Origin: Endozoicomonas arenosclerae
GTDB taxonomy: Bacteria; Pseudomonadota; Gammaproteobacteria; Pseudomonadales; Endozoicomonadaceae
Reading direction: 5' to 3'
DNA: 64,000 nucleotides
NCBI RefSeq assembly: GCF_001562015.1
Contig: NZ_LASA01000053.1
Coordinates: 18,638-82,637, forward strand
This document shows, in pieces, positions 61,290 through 64,000 of this stretch. The translations under genes and the position numbers were made by a program. Each line of letters starts with the position of its first letter. Position 1 is the first letter of the stretch. A model generated the notes under the pieces. It ran no database searches and was not told where the DNA came from. It was given only the letters and a program-made list of their open reading frames with translations.

Positions 61290-62120
61290 ATGAAAGTAGC
61301 CTTTTTCGGGTACAACTTTTTCAGTTCCTGTCTGGATGTTTTTGCTCAACATGGACATGAAGTGATTCAGCTATTCACTGGCCCGGAAATTCAATACACC
61401 GATAACATTCATCAATGGGCTTATGAACATCATGTACCTCTCTATATGGGGCGCCCTTCTGATGAAATCATGGATGAACTGCTTGGCAAAGGCGTCGACC
61501 TGTTCTTTTCAGCAGCCTATTCCTGGAAAATCACTCATACCGATCAGGTACCCTACGCTATTAACCTTCACTCAACCCTGTTGCCTGAAGGGCGCGGACC
61601 CTGCCCTTTACCTCATATTCTTCAACGCGCGCCACAAATAGCCGGGCTGACCCTTCACCAATTGGCAGAGAGGATTGACGAAGGCGACGTTATCCTTCAA
61701 AAAGCACTCCCTCCTGAGCCTGAAGAGTCATTAGATATGTTTGCAACCAGACTCTACCTTGAAGCCCCAAAATTACTGAATACTCTTCTGAACAACTTTG
61801 ACAGCCTCTATCATTCCCGAGCACCGCAAACCAAAGGTAGCTATATCAGGGACATCAACGACCAGGATCGTACTTTAAACTGGGCAAGCAGCTGCCATAC
61901 CCTTGAGAAACAGATAAGAGCCTTTAATATTCTCGGCGTTTTTCTAGAGGCTCAGGGTGAAAAGTGGCTGGCATTCTATGGCGAAACTCTGGTCTATTCA
62001 CACGACTATCAGGCGGGGCAGATCATCCAGAACAATCAGCAGAAACTGGTTATTGCGGTCAGTGATGGTCTTGTTCTGTTTCCGAAGCAGGCTCTTTCAC
62101 TCTTAACCAATGCCAGATGA
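61290..62120 (+). CDS. 10-formyltetrahydrofolate-dependent formyltransferase (not Fmt of translation)
   Basis: 276 residues. The formyltransferase core has Asn92 and His94 in AINLHSTLLPEGRGPCPL and Asp133 in RIDEGDVILQK, the catalytic triad of the family. A C-terminal domain follows (TLNWASSCHTLEKQIRAFN), as in Fmt and sugar-nucleotide formyltransferases. It is shorter and diverged from housekeeping Fmt (about 315 residues), so a specialised amine substrate is more likely. GGAG lies 9 bases before the ATG. Its last 62 bases overlap the converging MFS gene. Confidence 0.82.
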   Translation: MKVAFFGYNFFSSCLDVFAQHGHEVIQLFTGPEIQYTDNIHQWAYEHHVPLYMGRPSDEIMDELLGKGVDLFFSAAYSWKITHTDQVPYAINLHSTLLPEGRGPCPLPHILQRAPQIAGLTLHQLAERIDEGDVILQKALPPEPEESLDMFATRLYLEAPKLLNTLLNNFDSLYHSRAPQTKGSYIRDINDQDRTLNWASSCHTLEKQIRAFNILGVFLEAQGEKWLAFYGETLVYSHDYQAGQIIQNNQQKLVIAVSDGLVLFPKQALSLLTNAR

Positions 62121-63285
62121 ACAAGGAGATCAGACAATAGGACATGGTATACAGGGACAAAGCTTTCGTTGTCCCGTCAGCTGACAACACAACCAGAGCG
62201 GAAACAATGCTGCTGACAATGATAGCCACAACATCCAGAACAGAACTGGCCGTTGCTGCATCCCTGGGGTGCTCCTGCAAAATCCCCGCCTGGGAATTGG
62301 GTCCCACAAACCCGGAAATGTAAAACAGAGCGGCTAAAAAAACCATGCAGCTTGTAAATGTATGGCTCTCGGCCCAGTCAATGACCATGTTAAGCACTGA
62401 CATTAAAACGAGGATAAAAAAAGCCTTTTGCATTATTTTTTCATAGCGAAACTTTTTCAATAAATAGATATTCGTCACTGCAGATGCCCCCAAAATCAAA
62501 AAGGCTAATGTTAGGGCAATAGCGAGGGTAGAATAATCTGTATGAAAGTAGTCAATAAATAAAAAAGAGGCATTATTAAGATAGATAAAAACAGCCATTG
62601 ATCCACATGAATTAGCGATGACATAGCGAAGTGACGGCTTATCACAAAGTATACGAATGAAGTCGTAGAAAAAGAATTTTCCAGAATCCTCTCTAATAAT
62701 CTTTTTCTCTTGGCGAAACTCCAGATGATTGATGACAAATAAAGCCAGTGAGCAAAGCGCAAAAAATGCAAACAGAGCCCTCCAGCCTAGCGCAGAAGTT
62801 ATCTTGATCCCCAGTTCTGGGCAGATAACTCTTGATACCAACAAAACCAGTGCAATAACCGAAAACTGTCTCGCTGATTCATTATCAGAATATCGATCGC
62901 GTATCAGTGCCGGGACGATCACCAGAATGGCTGATGCCCCCACTCCCTGTATGATTCTTCCTCCATAAAAGAGCCACTCTGAGCTCGCAAGAAAGCATGA
63001 CATACAACCTGCCAGGAAAGTCAGCAAACCTGCTTTCAGAACCGGTAACCGACCCAAACGATCCCCGTACCGGGCAAAAAGTGGCATAAAAAGTCCCTGA
63101 ATAAATATCAGGACAATAGTAGTGAGTTGAAAGTAGTTAACAGACGATCCAAAATCTTTGGCAACGATTCCCGTTACTGAAATGTACGCATCTTCCACCA
63201 TCACCGTCAAAAGCAATGTAAAGGAAGCAATGAACGAGAAACGCCAGATGGCCAGCTTATCGACAGAAGATTGAAGTGAAAACAC
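62059..63285 (-). CDS. MFS transporter (drug-export type)
   Basis: 408 residues with about 12 membrane helices. Helix 2-3 loop motif A reads GLFMPLFARYGDRLGRLPVLKAG. The arrangement resembles Bcr/CflA-type exporters of small molecules. It converges on the formyltransferase gene and overlaps its 3' end by 62 bases. It may export the product of that cluster. It could equally be an unrelated transporter. Confidence 0.85.
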   Translation of the reverse strand: MFSLQSSVDKLAIWRFSFIASFTLLLTVMVEDAYISVTGIVAKDFGSSVNYFQLTTIVLIFIQGLFMPLFARYGDRLGRLPVLKAGLLTFLAGCMSCFLASSEWLFYGGRIIQGVGASAILVIVPALIRDRYSDNESARQFSVIALVLLVSRVICPELGIKITSALGWRALFAFFALCSLALFVINHLEFRQEKKIIREDSGKFFFYDFIRILCDKPSLRYVIANSCGSMAVFIYLNNASFLFIDYFHTDYSTLAIALTLAFLILGASAVTNIYLLKKFRYEKIMQKAFFILVLMSVLNMVIDWAESHTFTSCMVFLAALFYISGFVGPNSQAGILQEHPRDAATASSVLDVVAIIVSSIVSALVVLSADGTTKALSLYTMSYCLISLFIWHWLRVKEPASETEQDHH

Positions 63286-63520
63286 AATGGTTTACTCGGA
63301 TATCTCAGGGGATATTGCCGTTACCCTCCGATAATGGATCATCCGATGAGAGTCCGGCCCGAGTCTGCTCAAATTGTTCATAGGAAAGTTGCAACAACCG
63401 GCCTCTAATTTAAGCTGACGGAGTGTAGCTTAGACCAGCTTCAAATAAGTTACCCACCTCGCAAAATAAAAGACGGCAGAGTTATATTCTTACTCCTTGA
63501 AACAGGCACCATCTTACTCA

Positions 63521-64000
63521 TCAATATCGATTAAGGAGTCCATCAATCATGGGCAGTTCCGGAACCACATCAGGGACTTCACGCGAAGAACTCTCAGGTT
63601 CAACAACAGCCGCATTGATTTCAACATGACGGTACTTAAGGGTAGTAACAGAAGGATAATAAGGCGATAAGTCTCTATGAGGTTGGCCACTCCATAGCCA
63701 ATCAAACCAGCCTGCATTATCTGCCCCATCTTTTTGGGGTCGTTTGAGCACTAACCTTTTTATAGATGCGCCGGATTTTTTTATTTTTTTTCCTTTTCGA
63801 TACAGATAGACCTGAGCCATCTGCTGAGATTTGGGACGATGGAGATAGTTATATTTATAGATTATCTGTTCTGCCAACCCATTATTTTCAGGATCAAAAT
63901 CGGGCTGGTTATCCTGATAGACTTTCGGAGCCGACTTCAAAAGGGTAGCTATCTCTTCCTTTGGATAAATATCTTCAGCAATATGGGTTAGAACGTGGGC
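63521..64000 (-). CDS. Partial hypothetical protein (N-terminus beyond the window)
   Basis: The minus-strand frame is open to the window edge, giving 159 visible residues. A TTG at 63940 is not needed as a start. The text is polar, with a basic middle (VYLYRKGKKIKKSGASIKRL) and an aromatic stretch (GWFDWLWSGQPHRDLSPYY). The visible start AHVLTHIAEDIYPKEEI is helical. I do not recognise a domain. Confidence 0.55.
   Translation of the reverse strand, partial: AHVLTHIAEDIYPKEEIATLLKSAPKVYQDNQPDFDPENNGLAEQIIYKYNYLHRPKSQQMAQVYLYRKGKKIKKSGASIKRLVLKRPQKDGADNAGWFDWLWSGQPHRDLSPYYPSVTTLKYRHVEINAAVVEPESSSREVPDVVPELPMIDGLLNRY

Noticed and set aside
61290-62120. Housekeeping methionyl-tRNA formyltransferase
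   Set aside because: It is shorter than Fmt, lacks the usual def-fmt-rsmB neighbourhood and sits in an oxygenase cluster.

Overview
The window looks like a chromosomal segment of a marine, probably host-associated gammaproteobacterium. Endozoicomonadaceae is my best guess. It rests on the mix of steroid/fatty-acid catabolism, DUF1302/DUF1329 outer-membrane proteins and eukaryote-like effector genes, not on a phylogenetic marker. No rRNA, tRNA, CRISPR array or phage was seen.

The dominant theme is acyl-CoA catabolism of the type known from actinobacterial steroid side-chain degradation. (a) 6.2-7.4 kb holds a FadE26/ChsE4-type acyl-CoA dehydrogenase beside an AraC regulator. (b) 8.5-18.7 kb holds four DUF1329 periplasmic proteins and two DUF1302 outer-membrane barrels, all on the minus strand. 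(c) 25.0-31.3 kb holds an acyl-CoA dehydrogenase pair, a thioesterase, an MFE-2/Hsd4A-like dehydrogenase, a FadA5-like steroid thiolase and a MaoC hydratase. (d) 33.0-36.2 kb holds two sulfatase-type hydrolases. (e) 40.3-44.0 kb is a compact operon matching the mycobacterial igr set: ChsH2 (MaoC-DUF35), FadE28-like dehydrogenase, ChsH1 and Ltp2 retro-aldolase. (f) 51.0-58.9 kb holds a thiolase, a FadB-type multifunctional enzyme, an alpha-methylacyl-CoA racemase, a DUF35 protein and two Ltp-type thiolase-fold proteins (like Rv3521-Rv3523). Ring-opening genes, a CoA ligase and a side-chain P450 are absent, so the window encodes part of a pathway whose substrate is inferred to be a sterol or bile-acid-like compound.

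Reading the upstream regions by eye gave a recurrent 18-bp element, TGKC-N6-TG(W)(N)-ATTG. It precedes the dehydrogenase at 7371, both DUF1302 operons, fadA5, the chsH2 operon and the thiolase at 50975. In five of six cases its last bases begin a plausible -35 box, with a -10 box 16-17 bp further on. A second, weaker copy lies 22-23 bp upstream. This is the geometry of an AraC-family activator site, so these scattered units probably form one regulon. Three AraC-type regulators are encoded here, one of them with seven membrane helices.

Other content: a eukaryote-like Ser/Thr kinase (0-1.6 kb), a secreted protein that joins a kinase domain to an OTU-type cysteine protease domain (44.3-47.2 kb), a PIN/Phd toxin-antitoxin pair, two DUF397 proteins (a family I associate with actinobacteria), and a small orphan cluster of two iron-dependent oxygenase-like proteins, a formyltransferase and an MFS exporter (59.0-63.3 kb). 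Signs of genome decay are a UshA-like gene and a sensor kinase, each broken by one in-frame TAG, and a response regulator missing its receiver domain. Four copies of a 63-bp hairpin repeat and one 267-bp MITE-like element lie between genes.
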